From assembly GCF_000473325.1 (NCBI RefSeq), contig NZ_KI421513.1, positions 1,063,217 to 1,127,216 on the forward strand: a stretch of 64,000 bases of DNA, written 5' to 3'. The notes under the pieces are model-generated. The model worked only from the letters and a program-made list of their open reading frames with translations. It searched no databases and was not told where the DNA came from. A program made the position numbers and the translations under genes. Source of the DNA: Leisingera caerulea DSM 24564. Lineage in GTDB: Bacteria > Pseudomonadota > Alphaproteobacteria > Rhodobacterales > Rhodobacteraceae. Of the stretch, positions 63,497-64,000 are shown in pieces (position 1 is the stretch's first letter; each line of letters opens with the position of its first letter).

Positions 63497-64000
63497 TCAC
63501 GCGGTTTTGCGCAAAAGGGCCATATAGAAGCCGTCCATGCCGCCTTGTTCCGGCCAATAGTCCGGGCGCAGCCGCAGGCCGCCTTCTTCGGTGATCCAGT
63601 CAGCATCCACGCCGGTCACTTTCAGCGCTTCACGGTCGGCAACCATATCCGGGAACATCTCCAGCGCTTCTTCGACCTGGCATTCCCCCTCGTCCGGCAG
63701 CAGGGAGCAGGTGCAGTACATCAGCCGCCCGCCGGGTTTCACCAGGGTCCACGCGTGCGCCAGCATCTGCGCCTGCAGCTCAATCAGCGCGCCGAACTCG
63801 CTGCCGTCCTTGGCTTGCGGCAGGTCCGGATGGCGGCGAATGGTGCCAGTAGCGGAACAGGGCGCGTCCAGCAGCACCGCGTCGTACTGGCCGGTCTGCT
63901 CCAGTGCGTCGGCCACCACCAATTCGGCCTCCAGACCGGTGCGCTCCAGGTTCTCCATCAGCCGCGCCACGCGGCTCTCCGAGATATCGACAGCCGTCAC
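63497..64000 (-). CDS. rsmB: 16S rRNA m5C967 methyltransferase, C-terminal part (cut by window edge)
   Basis: The C-terminal 167 residues of an RsmB/Sun-family methyltransferase; the gene begins beyond the right end of the window. SAM-binding parts TAVDISESRVARL and LDAPCSATGTIRRHPD, and the catalytic Cys region YCTCSLLPDEGE, are intact. It makes m5C at position 967 of 16S rRNA. It lies 99 bp upstream of the heparinase-like gene on the same strand. Confidence 0.92.
   Translation of the reverse strand: MTAVDISESRVARLMENLERTGLEAELVVADALEQTGQYDAVLLDAPCSATGTIRRHPDLPQAKDGSEFGALIELQAQMLAHAWTLVKPGGRLMYCTCSLLPDEGECQVEEALEMFPDMVADREALKVTGVDADWITEEGGLRLRPDYWPEQGGMDGFYMALLRKTA

Overview
The window is high-GC chromosomal DNA from an alphaproteobacterium, most probably a marine Rhodobacteraceae of the Roseobacter group (Leisingera/Phaeobacter/Ruegeria-like). 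The clues are the DinB with an N-terminal zinc-ribbon extension, an ALDH16-type double aldehyde dehydrogenase beside deoC, an LKR/SDH saccharopine operon, DUF3035, DUF3775 and DUF1643 proteins, a cytoplasmic heparinase-like protein between rsmB and purH, and an endonuclease-type MutL. No prophage, insertion sequence, CRISPR array, rRNA operon or integration site was seen. The genus is inferred from gene content only.

Layout. 0-10 kb: periplasmic methionine sulfoxide repair (msrP and the start of msrQ), a DUF302 protein, a lipoprotein with a transglutaminase-like Cys/His/Asp set, a TVP38-type membrane protein, clpB behind a heat-shock-type promoter, pyrF, a structured non-coding locus that may be a small RNA, a Nudix hydrolase, dinB and an N-formylglutamate amidohydrolase. 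10-14.6 kb: tRNA-Val(GAC), ribosomal protein L36, ferric-iron uptake genes fbpA and fbpB (no ATPase gene here) around a CobW-type metallochaperone GTPase. 14.7-24.4 kb: a Liv-type ABC transporter (livGHMKF) bracketed by two acyl-CoA-forming ligases, which looks like one system for importing an organic acid and activating it with CoA.

24.8-27.8 kb: a hybrid histidine kinase translationally coupled to an OmpR-type regulator, then a stand-alone WGR-domain protein. 27.9-33.1 kb: an M20 amidohydrolase, then a tightly packed run of a histidine phosphatase, a glutathione S-transferase and the lysine/saccharopine operon, in which a half-size PQ-loop (SemiSWEET-like) protein lies between the two dehydrogenases. 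33.2-38.2 kb: DUF3775, a membrane class III nucleotide cyclase, rmuC and mutL on the minus strand. 38.5-41.9 kb: deoC plus ALDH16. 42-46.4 kb: rpsO, an RTX repeat protein, DUF1643, a decayed-looking reading frame, truB and an RluA-type pseudouridine synthase.

46.5-53.5 kb: an XRE-cupin regulator divergent from azlCD, with paired operator-like repeats between them; an aldehyde dehydrogenase; a 1-Cys peroxiredoxin; and two genes for surface polysaccharide (GDP-mannose synthesis and a GT4 glycosyltransferase). 53.7-64 kb: pnp, then the minus-strand block rsmB - heparinase-like - purH - lspA - DUF3035 lipoprotein - M16 peptidase pair. The strongest leads for follow-up are the PQ-loop protein in the lysine operon, the ligase-flanked Liv transporter, the candidate small RNA at 7.05-7.26 kb, a dispersed 67-70 bp repeat present twice, and the frame-broken reading frame at 44.3-44.7 kb.
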